In this document: one piece after another, positions 8,453 to 16,215 of the stretch | Layout of the letters: each line of letters starts with the position of its first letter | Position numbering within the stretch: the first letter of the stretch is position 1 | Assembly (NCBI GenBank): GCA_025149285.1 | Contig: CP102274.1 | Span: 4,428,001-4,492,000, forward strand | Origin: Hungatella hathewayi | Lineage (GTDB): Bacteria > Bacillota > Clostridia > Lachnospirales > Lachnospiraceae | Direction: 5' to 3' | DNA length: 64,000 nt | The notes under the pieces: model-generated | What the model was told of the DNA's origin: nothing | Databases searched by the model: none | The model's input: only the letters and a program-made list of their open reading frames with translations | Made by a program: the position numbers and the translations under genes

Positions 8453-9040
8453 TCAGCCTCTCTTTTGCATCACCGTATCAATGATTCCATACGCCTTTGC
8501 CTCTTCTGCACTCATGAAGTGATCCCGCTCCGTATCCCGCCATATCTCCTCCTCTGTTCTCCCCGTATTTTCCGCCAGAATCCGGTTCAGCCTTCTCTTA
8601 TCCCGCTGCAGCTTCTCGGAATAGATCTGGATGTCCGTCGCTTTTCCTCCGATCTTCTCCACGGCCGGCTGGTGTATCATAATCTCAGCATTGGGAAGCG
8701 CAAACCGTTTTCCCTTCGTACCTCCGGCCAGCAAAAATGCGCCGAAACTGGCTGCCAGCCCGATACAGATTGTCGATACGTCACACCGGATATAACGCAT
8801 CGTATCGTATATTGCCAGACCGGCCGTTATGGAACCGCCGGGACTGTTAATATAGAAAGAAATGTCCTTCGATGGATCCTCGGCCTCCAGAAACAGCATC
8901 TGTGCCACCGCCAGCCTGGCCGTCTCATCGTTTACTTCTTCGCCCAAAAAGATAATTCTGTCTTTCAGCAGGCGTGAAAAGAGGTCGTAACTGCGTTCCC
9001 CTTTCGACGTCGTCTCGATCACATTCGGTACCAGACTCAT
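8453..9040 (-). CDS. ClpP-family protease subunit (paralogue paired with AraC regulator)
   Basis: Serine peptidase of the ClpP family, expected to form a barrel that works with a Clp ATPase. The 195 residues match the usual length. The catalytic triad is intact: Ser98 in [13 protein letters not shown], His123 in [10 protein letters not shown] and Asp173 in [21 protein letters not shown] is also present. I start at ATG 9040 with GGAGG eight bases upstream. The start overlaps the stop of the AraC-like gene as ATGA, so translation is coupled. ClpP is usually next to tig or clpX, so this is probably an additional paralogue rather than the main housekeeping copy; that is inference. The window also has clpC (60488-62938). 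Confidence 0.9.
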   Translation of the reverse strand: MSLVPNVIETTSKGERSYDLFSRLLKDRIIFLGEEVNDETARLAVAQMLFLEAEDPSKDISFYINSPGGSITAGLAIYDTMRYIRCDVSTICIGLAASFGAFLLAGGTKGKRFALPNAEIMIHQPAVEKIGGKATDIQIYSEKLQRDKRRLNRILAENTGRTEEEIWRDTERDHFMSAEEAKAYGIIDTVMQKRG

Positions 9041-9459
9041 GCCGCGCACCTCCAGAGATCCGTTCTCGTACGGCAGGCGGTATTTCCTGCCTTCTTCTGT
9101 TTTGTCTGTTCACGCAGCGGCGTAAAATGCTTTCGCTCCCGGTAGGCCATCGGCGTACAGCCGTAAACCCGCTGAAACGCCAGGGTAAACGCCTGCTGGG
9201 ACTGATAATCCGCCTCACAGGATATTTCAACGATTGTCTTATCCGTTTCCACCAGCTTTCTGGCTGCTTCCGTCAGCCTCCGTTCCATGATATAGCGGTG
9301 AATGGTACAGCCTGTTACCTCTGAAAATATCCGGTTCAAATAAAAACGGGAATATCCCGTATGCGCTTCCATTGCCTCCAGACTCAGACTTTCCCCGGAT
9401 TCCATCTTTTTCTCAACAGAATCCAGAATTTCTTTTACAATTCTGTTTTTTCCATCCAT
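9037..9459 (-). CDS. AraC-type DNA-binding regulator
   Basis: A short regulator of about 140 residues made almost wholly of the AraC double helix-turn-helix domain: the first HTH is around [21 protein letters not shown] and the second around [20 protein letters not shown], followed by the family ending [11 protein letters not shown]. No sensor domain is encoded. The start at 9459 follows AGGAGG with an 11-base gap; a longer reading frame upstream would cross the promoter at 9533-9561. The last 25 residues are basic. It overlaps clpP by four bases (ATGA), suggesting that it controls its own operon including the protease. Confidence 0.87.
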   Translation of the reverse strand: MDGKNRIVKEILDSVEKKMESGESLSLEAMEAHTGYSRFYLNRIFSEVTGCTIHRYIMERRLTEAARKLVETDKTIVEISCEADYQSQQAFTLAFQRVYGCTPMAYRERKHFTPLREQTKQKKAGNTACRTRTDLWRCAA

Positions 9460-9511
9460 ATATGAATGCACCTCCTGATTTGATCCAATACAAAACCAGT
9501 TTTCCAATGGA

Positions 9512-9561
9512 AAAACAGTTCTGTTTTCTCCCATTATAGCAGGCAGTTTTCCCCCTGTCTT
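9512..9561 (-). promoter_or_regulatory. Promoter and operator-like dyad for the AraC-clpP operon
   Basis: Read on the minus strand: AAGACA (9561-9556), a 17-base spacer and TATAAT (9538-9533). Just downstream, over the expected start point, lies a dyad with arms AAAACAG (9512-9518) and CTGTTTT (9521-9527) around two bases, a plausible autoregulatory site. Confidence 0.6.
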
Positions 9562-9625
9562 AATAAAAAATGATGTTTTCGCTAAAAATTCATTCATCCG
9601 GTTATACTATAATACAATCGACCAC

Positions 9626-9673
9626 GTTACAGTTCACGGGCTGTGAGGCGCCGGGCGGGCCGTGAACTGTAAC
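9626..9673. repeat. Palindromic element with GTTACAGTTC ends
   Basis: Perfect 14-bp arms (GTTACAGTTCACGG and its complement) around a 20-base GC-rich centre. There is no T tract, so it does not look like a simple terminator. The outer motif resembles the ends of the 53-bp palindrome at 49494-49608 and the half element at 22160-22176. Confidence 0.75.
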
Positions 9674-9712
9674 TCGACCGCTTAATTCATACTAAGTTCG
9701 TATAAAAATACA

Positions 9713-9741
9713 ATGACATTTTGCCGATTTTGTAGTATACT
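9713..9741 (+). promoter_or_regulatory. Promoter of fprA
   Basis: ATGACA at 9713-9718, a 17-base spacer and TATACT at 9736-9741, about 50 bases before the FprA start codon. Confidence 0.7.
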
Positions 9742-9789
9742 TCTTACGAAATTATAAGTGTGAGATTATGACGAAAGGATGGCTTCATT

Positions 9790-10992
9790 ATGTACTGTGT
9801 AAAAAATATTAAAGATGACCTGTTTTGGGTCGGCGGAAGCGACCGAAGGCTCGCCCTGTTTGAGAACGCATACCCCATACCAAACGGGATCTCCTATAAT
9901 TCTTATCTTCTGTTAGATGAAAAAACCGTTCTCTTCGACACGGTCGACCGGGCAATCACCGGGCAGTTTTTGGAAAATGTGGAATCCGTTCTGGCCGGAA
10001 GAACGCTGGACTATGTGATTGTCAATCACATGGAACCGGACCACTGCGCCACACTGGGTGAGCTGATCAGACGATATCCTGGCATCTCCGTGGTCTGCAA
10101 CGCGAAGACGATTCCGATCATCAAACAGTTCTATGAATTTGATATCGATACCAGAGCCGTGATCGTGAAAGAAAACGACACCTTCTGTTCCGGCAGACAT
10201 ACCTTCACCTTCCTGATGGCCCCTATGGTACACTGGCCGGAGGTCATGGTGACGTATGACACCACGGACAAGATCCTTTTCTCCGCAGATGCCTTCGGTA
10301 CCTTCGGCGCCATGAACGGCAACTTATTTGCGGATGAACTCTATTTCGAGCGTGACTGGCTGGCAGACGCCAGAAGATACTATACCAACATCGTCGGCAA
10401 ATACGGCGCATCGGTTCAGACGCTGCTTAAGAAGGCGGCCGCACTGGACATCGAAGTCCTCTGCCCGCTTCATGGTCCCGTCTGGAGATCCGACATCGCA
10501 TGGTACGTGGACAAGTATTTAACCTGGAGCAGCTATGAGCCGGAAGAGAAAGCCGTCATGATCGCATACGGTTCCATCTACGGCAACACGGAAAATGCAG
10601 CGAATATTCTGGCCTGCCGGCTGGCAGACCGCGGTGTGAAGAACATCGTCATGTACGACGTCTCCTCCACGCATCCATCCGTCATCATCTCCGAGGCCTT
10701 CCGCTGCAGCCACCTCATATTCGCTTCCGCAACGTATAACGGCGGCATCTTCAGCTGTATGGAGCACCTGCTCCTCGATTTAAAGGCTCACAATCTTCAG
10801 AACCGCACCGTGGCACTCCTGGAAAATGGTTCCTGGGGCGTAACAGCCGGACGTAAGATGGGGGAGATCATCTCCGAGATGAAGAACATGACCATACTCG
10901 ATGAAACCATCACGATCAAATCCTCCTTAAAGGAAGACCAGATGGCGGAACTCGGCGCTCTGGCAAATATAATTGTAGATTCCATGAACTAG
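9790..10992 (+). CDS. fprA: FprA-type flavo-diiron protein (O2/NO reductase)
   Basis: A-type flavoprotein that reduces oxygen to water, or NO to N2O, at a diiron centre next to FMN. The metallo-beta-lactamase-like half carries the ligands His80, Glu82, Asp84 and His85 (NHMEPDH), His148 (PMVHWPEV), Asp166 (LFSADAFG) and His228 (CPLHGP). The flavodoxin half begins near residue 255 with the FMN loop AYGSIYGNTENAA. The 400-residue length is standard for the class without a fused rubredoxin. It should accept electrons from rubredoxin, encoded at 1040-1201. It has its own promoter and a strong terminator, so it is monocistronic. Confidence 0.95.
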   Translation: MYCVKNIKDDLFWVGGSDRRLALFENAYPIPNGISYNSYLLLDEKTVLFDTVDRAITGQFLENVESVLAGRTLDYVIVNHMEPDHCATLGELIRRYPGISVVCNAKTIPIIKQFYEFDIDTRAVIVKENDTFCSGRHTFTFLMAPMVHWPEVMVTYDTTDKILFSADAFGTFGAMNGNLFADELYFERDWLADARRYYTNIVGKYGASVQTLLKKAAALDIEVLCPLHGPVWRSDIAWYVDKYLTWSSYEPEEKAVMIAYGSIYGNTENAANILACRLADRGVKNIVMYDVSSTHPSVIISEAFRCSHLIFASATYNGGIFSCMEHLLLDLKAHNLQNRTVALLENGSWGVTAGRKMGEIISEMKNMTILDETITIKSSLKEDQMAELGALANIIVDSMN

Positions 10993-11029
10993 CGGGTCCG
11001 GTTTGACGGACTCTCCTGACAATATTTTT

Positions 11030-11083
11030 AAAGCCCTGTCCGGAACTGCGTGGTCTGACACGCCTTCCCGGACAGGGCTTTAA
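11030..11083. terminator. Terminator after fprA
   Basis: Arms AAAGCCCTGTCCGG and CCGGACAGGGCTTT around a loop of about 25 bases, with T-rich and A-rich flanks, between convergent genes. Confidence 0.85.
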
Positions 11084-11201
11084 AAGTATAAAAGTAAATT
11101 CACCAGCCAGACCACCTCAGTAAAAAACATCCTTCCATCCCGATCCGTCAGCACGGCCTTTGTACCGCGGAACCGGTAATGATGCGGCCGTCTATCGGTT
11201 A

Positions 11202-11564
11202 TCAGCCGCTAATCATTCGCGTATGTCTGCACTTATAAGCCTTCACAGCCTCTTCCAGCTTCTCTAAAAAGGCTTCCTCTCCAAACGTATTGAGCTTAAA
11301 GAACATGGCCTGGCTTCCCCCGGATGTGATGGCGGTCAGCCTGAGTTCCCCTTCATATTCCAGGATCGTCACATTCAGGCTGACGCGGTTGCCTCCCATA
11401 TAGCTGTACCTCTCATATACCATCGTACAGCACCGCACGCCGTTGATTTCCTCCTCATGTTCGTCCTCGAACGATGCAGATACACTGCCGTTTAAAATTT
11501 CATTTTTTAGATATTTTTTGAAATGATCCAGATTCCCTGTTAAGTCAGCTTCAAATTTTGCCAT
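11202..11564 (-). CDS. DUF6054-like protein
   Basis: A 120-residue soluble protein that I recognise as similar to the DUF6054 family of Firmicutes, which has no known function. It starts MAKFEADLTG at 11564 after GGGAGTGAG; the longer reading frame upstream is shared with the previous gene. Family-like stretches are VYERYSYMGGNRVSLNVTI and LTAITSGGSQAMFFKLNTFG. The 5' end overlaps the preceding gene by 14 bases, so the two are likely co-transcribed. No signal peptide or membrane segment is seen. Confidence 0.75.
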   Translation of the reverse strand: MAKFEADLTGNLDHFKKYLKNEILNGSVSASFEDEHEEEINGVRCCTMVYERYSYMGGNRVSLNVTILEYEGELRLTAITSGGSQAMFFKLNTFGEEAFLEKLEEAVKAYKCRHTRMISG

Positions 11565-12237
11565 GTATCTCACTCCCTTCTGCCGCAGCCGGCGTATCAT
11601 CATAGACCGCGAACGGTATCCACTCCACCGGCTCTCCTCTGTTCTGAATGGCGTCTGCAAAAGCTTCCACTTCTTCTTTCGAATTCTTTAAGAGTCCAAA
11701 TTCTCCCGGTTTCAGTTTGAACCGTTTCATCAGTTCCTTCTGAAGGGAATTGCACAGGTATGTATGAAAACCTGAGATATCCCATCCAAGAATATCAAAG
11801 CCGAGAAAATGACGTTCTGCGGTCCGAGACGCTACATTTTTAGGGATTATCCTGTCCTCCATGGAAGGCAGATGTGCCTCTTCCAGCGCAATCCCGATCA
11901 GACGGTATCCCCGGTCCACTCCCTTTTGTTTAGAAAAATAACGCCTGTATATTTCGTCTGCATCCTGTTTGGACACGAACCGGCTGTCCGTATCCAGCCG
12001 GTCCTCCCCAAGCAGCCGCAGGGTTTCTTCTGAAAAATCTATAAATTCCCTTTTCTCCAGTCCCAGCCGCTTCCGGTATTCCTCTTTTTGCCTTTCATCA
12101 TTGGTCATGCAGGAAAATGGCTGCGGCTCCACATCACAGATGCAGCTGCTGGCAGTCAGAATCCATTGGGAAAAATCCTTTAGAAATTCCGGACACCGGC
12201 AGGGACGTATAATATAATAGCCGTAATCTACATACAT
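11551..12237 (-). CDS. Hypothetical protein (228 aa)
   Basis: Not recognised. A 228-residue soluble protein starting MYVDYGYYIIRP at 12237, with GGAAGG nine bases upstream. It contains CRCPEFLKDF near the N-terminus, a charged helical middle and FLGFDILGWDISGFHTYLCN, a stretch with the look of a small enzyme or immunity-type fold. No catalytic motif is clear. It overlaps the DUF6054-like gene by 14 bases on the same strand, suggesting a two-gene operon and perhaps a shared accessory role. Confidence 0.68.
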   Translation of the reverse strand: MYVDYGYYIIRPCRCPEFLKDFSQWILTASSCICDVEPQPFSCMTNDERQKEEYRKRLGLEKREFIDFSEETLRLLGEDRLDTDSRFVSKQDADEIYRRYFSKQKGVDRGYRLIGIALEEAHLPSMEDRIIPKNVASRTAERHFLGFDILGWDISGFHTYLCNSLQKELMKRFKLKPGEFGLLKNSKEEVEAFADAIQNRGEPVEWIPFAVYDDTPAAAEGSEIHGKI

Positions 12238-12561
12238 TTTTTGTGTCCTTCCTTTTTTGGCTCTATTCTACCAGATATCATTTTTCCATGTCTTTCATTT
12301 TCCTTAATATTTACGCTATAACATTTGTCATATAAGTGAAGGAAATCTTTCTTTTTCCGGCTGGCGTTTATGACTATGGGGAAGAAGAGAGGTGGCGGGA
12401 TTGGGTCTCTGATGATGAAAAAGGGGTTGTCCAGAAAATGTAATTCAGCAGCAGTCCACAAATAAGTATTTTAAAAGGGTGTCGCAAAATCATCAAAACA
12501 GATGATTGAGCGGCACCCTCAATTTTAATGAACAGATTACTCCTGCCATGGCTGCGTCAAG
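12238..12561. other. Gene-free interval
   Basis: A 324-base AT-rich stretch between two minus-strand genes. It holds the terminator at 12476-12522 and presumably the promoter of the 228-aa gene. A 77-codon open frame here has low-complexity content and no ribosome site, and I do not count it. Confidence 0.55.
12476..12522 (-). terminator. Terminator after the zeta toxin gene
   Basis: On the minus strand an imperfect GGGTGCCGC / GCGACACCC stem encloses an inner ATCATC / GATGAT stem and is followed by TTTTAAAA. Confidence 0.65.
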
Positions 12562-13121
12562 TCAATAATACCCTTTCCTCCATTTCAAATACCACTCAGG
12601 GGTATTCTTTGACAGTCTGACAATCTCCCCGCATTTATAGACAGCAAACCGGCGAAATTCATTTATGTTATCATATAGTGCGGCCAAGTCACACAGACCA
12701 ATAACTTCGTGAAGATTTCTAAAGCTTTCTCCGAATCTTTTCTCAACATCCCTGTCTGGTATCCCATGACCACCCATTTTCACTCGCTCTGCAATTCTCT
12801 GCTTCGCGATCTCTGGAGAATCCACTCCAACATAGTGTAATTCTATCCCAATTGCTTTGCCCTGTGTATTGTTCGCAGTATAGTAAGTCCGCACAGAGTA
12901 GTCTCCTGATTAAATGTAATCCCTTCCTGTAAGTAAGAATTCAATCGTTCAATTGCAATTCTGCCTGCCTTCATTAAATCCGCAGTATTTCTCCAATCTC
13001 CAAATTCTCTTAATATTTCATCGGTATTGATCCGCGGCATCGTATCCTGATAATGTGTTGTCCTGTATAAAGTTGATTTTCCTGCCCCATTAACGCCGGC
13101 ATACAAAATGTATTTTTTCAT
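12562..13121 (-). pseudogene. Zeta toxin family kinase, frameshifted
   Basis: P-loop kinase of the zeta toxin type; active members phosphorylate a cell-wall precursor or other nucleotide-linked substrate. The N-terminal frame begins MKKYILYAGVNGAGKSTLYR at 13121, with Walker A GVNGAGKST, and runs to a TAG at 12843-12845. The C-terminal frame (IELHYVGVDSPEIAKQRIAE through GHGIPDRDVEKRFGESF to LYDNINEFRRFAVYKCGE) resumes at the same point in another phase. Adding one base at GGATAG, giving GGA-ATA-GAA, restores a continuous protein of about 186 residues. It may be a disabled toxin, a sequencing error or a slippage site. It directly abuts the 59-aa gene upstream, with no gap. Confidence 0.82.
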
Positions 13122-13301
13122 TTAGAACCTCTTTTGGGCTATTACTTTCTTTTGCTTTCTCTGCAAAATAAAATCACTTAGCATAGAAAAAAAATCCTGC
13201 TCTTCTTCTGTCTCTGCATTTAAAACCAGTTCCATGGTTTCGTCTATATCCATATCTTTACATTCCTCATATAATTTTCTGGCAGCTTCAGCCTTCGACA
13301 T
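13122..13301 (-). CDS. 59-aa acidic partner of the zeta toxin, putative antitoxin
   Basis: A short gene starting MSKAEAARKLYEECKDMDID at 13301 after AAAGGAGGAAAG. The product is helical and acidic in the middle (NAETEEEQDFF), with a basic tail (QRKQKKVIAQKRF). Its stop codon touches the ATG of the zeta-type gene, the usual order antitoxin then toxin. I do not recognise the family; the antitoxin role is inferred from position and size. An inverted repeat over the likely promoter (13344-13373) would fit autoregulation. Confidence 0.7.
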   Translation of the reverse strand: MSKAEAARKLYEECKDMDIDETMELVLNAETEEEQDFFSMLSDFILQRKQKKVIAQKRF

Positions 13302-13338
13302 AAAACTTTCCTCCTTTTTCTTCTAAAAATATATAGAA

Positions 13339-13373
13339 GTAACGCTGAAAGTCGAATTTAACGACCTTTCAGC
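13339..13373 (-). promoter_or_regulatory. Promoter with inverted repeat before the toxin-antitoxin pair
   Basis: On the minus strand a TTCGAC box, a 17-base spacer and a TATATT box precede the 59-aa gene. The dyad GCTGAAAGGTCG / CGACTTTCAGC (13344-13373) covers the -35 box, a likely operator. Confidence 0.5.
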
Positions 13374-13790
13374 CCGCACCACCAGATTTGGCAGTGATAT
13401 CCACTTAGGTTCTGTATTTCACTCAATCCACGCCACCACGCAGGCGGTGAACCGAAAGTATCTCATGTCATTAAACCATATATTATTACAACTGTAACAT
13501 TTATTATACAGGAAAACGTTTTAAATGAAAAGACAGAAAGCGCATTTTCTTCACGTCTGTGTTTTGCCAGACAGTTCTTTCACTCCAAATGCCATGTTCA
13601 TAAGATGCATACACCGCTTGTATATCCCTTTCTAAAATGATATACTGGTAACTGCTCAGCAACACATCTCCAAAGCTGAGCGTATACCTTAAAACGGCCC
13701 TAACAGGCGTATTCCGGTACAAATCACAGAAGCTTTTTGATAAGGGTGAGAATGATGTGCAGAAATAAAAAGAAAAACAACGATGTATCG

Positions 13791-13831
13791 CTCCATGCAA
13801 AGCCGGCAGAATCAGTGACCTTTGCATGGAG
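13791..13831. repeat. 12-bp inverted repeat before the CD3324-family gene
   Basis: Perfect arms CTCCATGCAAAG and CTTTGCATGGAG around 17 bases, about 65 bases before the ATG at 13898. It could be an operator or a leader hairpin. Confidence 0.6.
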
Positions 13832-13897
13832 TAGCTGCAGTCGCTGATCAAGTACGGCTTTGCTGCCTGCCAATACCAAAACAGGGAGTGAAGCGCT

Positions 13898-14161
13898 ATG
13901 AAATATATCAATGCGGCCGCGGTTCTTCCCGCCTCGCTGGTGGAAGAGCTGCAAAATTACGTTCAGTCCGGATATCTCTATGTTCCGGCCAGAGAGGGCC
14001 AGCACAGGGCCTGGGGCGAACGGAACGGAGGCCGGGAGGAACTGAGGAAACGCAACCGGGATATTCTTGATGCCTGGCAGAATGGAGTGTCCATGGAGAC
14101 CCTGGCGGACCAGTACTGCCTCTCTATACATGCCATACGGAAAATCATCTATCAAAAATAG
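13898..14161 (+). CDS. CD3324 family protein (Mor-like DNA-binding)
   Basis: An 87-residue protein of the CD3324 family, related to the Mor transcription activator helix-turn-helix. It begins MKYINAAAVLPASLVEELQN and has the family elements YVQSGYLYVPAREG, GGREELRKRNRDILDAWQNG and an HTH near the C-terminus (SMETLADQYCLSIHAIRKII). GGGAG lies 8-9 bases before the ATG. It has its own terminator and no partner gene. Target genes are unknown; the inverted repeat upstream may be its own site. Confidence 0.85.
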   Translation: MKYINAAAVLPASLVEELQNYVQSGYLYVPAREGQHRAWGERNGGREELRKRNRDILDAWQNGVSMETLADQYCLSIHAIRKIIYQK

Positions 14162-14167
14162 TTATGG

Positions 14168-14197
14168 AAGGACTGCGGAAAACAGTCCTTCTTTTTT
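14168..14197 (+). terminator. Terminator after the CD3324 gene
   Basis: AAGGACTG / CAGTCCTT stem with a short loop, followed by CTTTTTT. Confidence 0.85.
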
Positions 14198-14306
14198 ATA
14201 CAAAACAGTACAGAAGCGACTGGTAGATTGAGATTTCACAGGGTTTCGGGTATGCTTAAAGCAAAGGCCAGTAAGAAAAAGCCAGAAAGAAAAGAGGTTG
14301 TTTCAG

Positions 14307-15641
14307 ATGAACACTTACGATATTGCACAGATGGGATACGGGGAAGCCGATATCACACCGGAAACTTTTGTTGAACTGGTCGGATTTTTCCGTCCGAACA
14401 ATCACTCAAAGGGCGTCCGTGATCCCTTGAAGCTCCAGACAATGGTATGGAAATACAGGGGAGAAACCTCCTGCCTTATCACCCTGGACAGCCTCGGTTT
14501 TACTGTCCACTTATCCAGTGTCCTGCGAGGCCTCATTGCGGACCTGCTTCATACGGGAGCCGATCACGTTATGTCCGCATTTTCCCATACACATTCCGCC
14601 CCGAACGCCGCAGAGGAACCGGAATACTTTGATTTCGTATGCCGCATGGCCCAGAATGCTGTAAAAGATGCGCTGAAGGGCCTGTCCCCGGCCTTTGCTT
14701 CATGGGGTATCGGAGAAAACAGTATGGGGCTGAACCGCAGAACGGATTCTGCAGACTTCGACAACCGGCTTGGGATCCTGTCTGTGACCACACCGGAAAA
14801 CGGATCTCCCAGGGTACTGCTGCTGCGGGTCACTGCCCATGCCAACATTCTCTCCAGCGACAACTATCTCATATCAGCCGACTACTTCGGCATTACAAGA
14901 GAGCGGCTGGAGGCGCGCTTCGGCTGCAAAATCATGATGATACAAGGCGCCTCCGGAGACGTACGGCCCCGGTTTCATCAGGAAAACACAGAATATCTGG
15001 AGATCCACAGCTTCGAGGCGGCAGAAAAGGGATTTTCAGAAGAATATCAGAAACGATACCGGGTTCAGAGCAAAAATGCCCTGGAACAGACGGCGGACTC
15101 CATCTGTGAGGCAGTGTCAGCTGTTCTTCCCGCAATGACAGCAAAACCAGTCACCCATCTGACCATGAAGTCGGTTTTCAGCCATTTTACAGCGGATGTT
15201 CCCTCTCTGACACAGGCGGAGCGGATTGCCGGTGAAGCGCTCAAGGAAGCCGGCATCGATGGAACCGACTGGCTCAGGGAAGTGAAATGCCTTAACGGTG
15301 AGGGCGTTTCACAACAGTTTTCAGAGGTGGAGATACAGTACTTCTCCCTCAATGACGGCTGTCTGTGCGGGATAGCCAATGAAGCCATGTGCAGGATTTC
15401 CATTGACGCCATGGAGGCAGCCGGAACGCCGCTGCTCTTTTTAAACGGCTATACCAACGGATGCAACAGCTACTTACCGACAGCCGGAGAATATGAGAAA
15501 GGCGGTTATGAGGTACTCTGGTCGAATCTCGTGTATTTTCCATACCACGGCCGGGTCATGCCCTTTAACCGTGATACGGCCGGGCAGCTTGTTGAGGAAG
15601 TGGTTCAGAACTGGAGGAAGCTCCGTGCGGATTATGGTTAA
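14307..15641 (+). CDS. Neutral/alkaline ceramidase-like protein
   Basis: A 444-residue protein resembling the neutral/alkaline non-lysosomal ceramidase family. I start it at MNTYDIAQ (14307) with AAAGAGG nine bases upstream. GYGEADITP at the N-terminus, SAFSHTHSAPN near residue 93 (His pair for zinc) and MIQGASGDVRPR near 210 match the family. True ceramidases have a catalytic Ser in a similar GxxGDVSPN motif; here it reads SGDVRPR, so catalysis may differ. No signal peptide is seen, so it would be cytosolic. Many Firmicute homologues are annotated only as ceramidase-like hydrolases. The 3' end overlaps the convergent zinc-ribbon gene by four bases. Confidence 0.75.
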   Translation: MNTYDIAQMGYGEADITPETFVELVGFFRPNNHSKGVRDPLKLQTMVWKYRGETSCLITLDSLGFTVHLSSVLRGLIADLLHTGADHVMSAFSHTHSAPNAAEEPEYFDFVCRMAQNAVKDALKGLSPAFASWGIGENSMGLNRRTDSADFDNRLGILSVTTPENGSPRVLLLRVTAHANILSSDNYLISADYFGITRERLEARFGCKIMMIQGASGDVRPRFHQENTEYLEIHSFEAAEKGFSEEYQKRYRVQSKNALEQTADSICEAVSAVLPAMTAKPVTHLTMKSVFSHFTADVPSLTQAERIAGEALKEAGIDGTDWLREVKCLNGEGVSQQFSEVEIQYFSLNDGCLCGIANEAMCRISIDAMEAAGTPLLFLNGYTNGCNSYLPTAGEYEKGGYEVLWSNLVYFPYHGRVMPFNRDTAGQLVEEVVQNWRKLRADYG

Positions 15642-16015
15642 AAACGGAAAGGCGGTTTACTCTCCCGATACCGAATCTTTTCCGCTTTCCGGTGTTCACC
15701 TCTCGCACTGCGCTCATACTGCCGGATACAATACTCCTTCTGATCTGCTGTCTGCGTAAAATCCAGTCTGCTGCGCTCCTCTTCCAGAGCATCTGCCGGC
15801 GTCTGCGGGCGTTGGCTGCAATAAGGACATTCCGGATCGCCGCACCGCAGATCGATCCACTGGTTACAGCCGGGACAACAGACCGCATCATGCTTAAAAA
15901 ACAGAATCAGCCTGCCTCCGCAGGTCTCACAAAAGCCACCCGCATACATTCCGGCTTTCAGCCACTGTTTTATAAATTCTCTTTGTTTTTTGTAATTCTT
16001 CGTTTTCTTCTTCAT
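15638..16015 (-). CDS. Small zinc-ribbon-like protein, hypothetical
   Basis: A 125-residue basic protein starting MKKKTKNYKKQREFIKQWLK. The middle holds eight cysteines in pairs: CETCGG, CCPGC, then CGDPECPYC, suggesting one or two zinc ribbons. The C-terminal 50 residues are charged and probably helical. I do not recognise a named family; nucleic-acid binding is a guess from the basic ends and zinc ribbons. It is convergent with the ceramidase-like gene and overlaps its stop. Confidence 0.7.
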   Translation of the reverse strand: MKKKTKNYKKQREFIKQWLKAGMYAGGFCETCGGRLILFFKHDAVCCPGCNQWIDLRCGDPECPYCSQRPQTPADALEEERSRLDFTQTADQKEYCIRQYERSARGEHRKAEKIRYRESKPPFRF

Positions 16016-16215
16016 TTATTTTCAGGTTGGGCCGGACTGGCGGCACTGTATTATATATTATGCAGTCCGGGATTGGCCCATATAAATTCTTTATGTGGAT
16101 GGAATCTGCTGAAAAACTGATTCCATTCCCGCTGTTTCTGTAGTAGAATAAAGGATGGTGCCCCTGCGCACTACTGTTACAAAACTTTGATCAATGACTA
16201 CGGAGCAGATTAACT

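Larger units (their letters stand above)
9460..9789. other. Gene-free interval between AraC and FprA genes
   Basis: A 330-base divergent control region. It holds the AraC-clpP promoter with its dyad, the palindromic element at 9626-9673 and the FprA promoter at 9713-9741. No further coding sequence is seen. Confidence 0.7.
13302..13897. other. Interval with few supported genes
   Basis: About 600 bases. It holds the toxin-antitoxin promoter, a solitary CRISPR-repeat-like sequence (13412-13457), an AT-rich stretch, and a minus-strand open frame ending at 13504. That frame's last 70 codons (RYTLSFGDVLLSSYQYIILE onward) look protein-like but match nothing I know. A 12-bp inverted repeat sits at 13791-13831. 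Confidence 0.5.

Noticed and set aside
12228..12461. 77-codon minus frame
   Set aside because: No ribosome site, it overlaps the start of the 228-aa gene, and its low-complexity composition is typical of chance frames in AT-rich DNA.
16026..16081. Possible terminator from GGGCCGGACTG / CAGTCC...GGCCC
   Set aside because: The arms need a six-base bulge and there is no T tract; not convincing.
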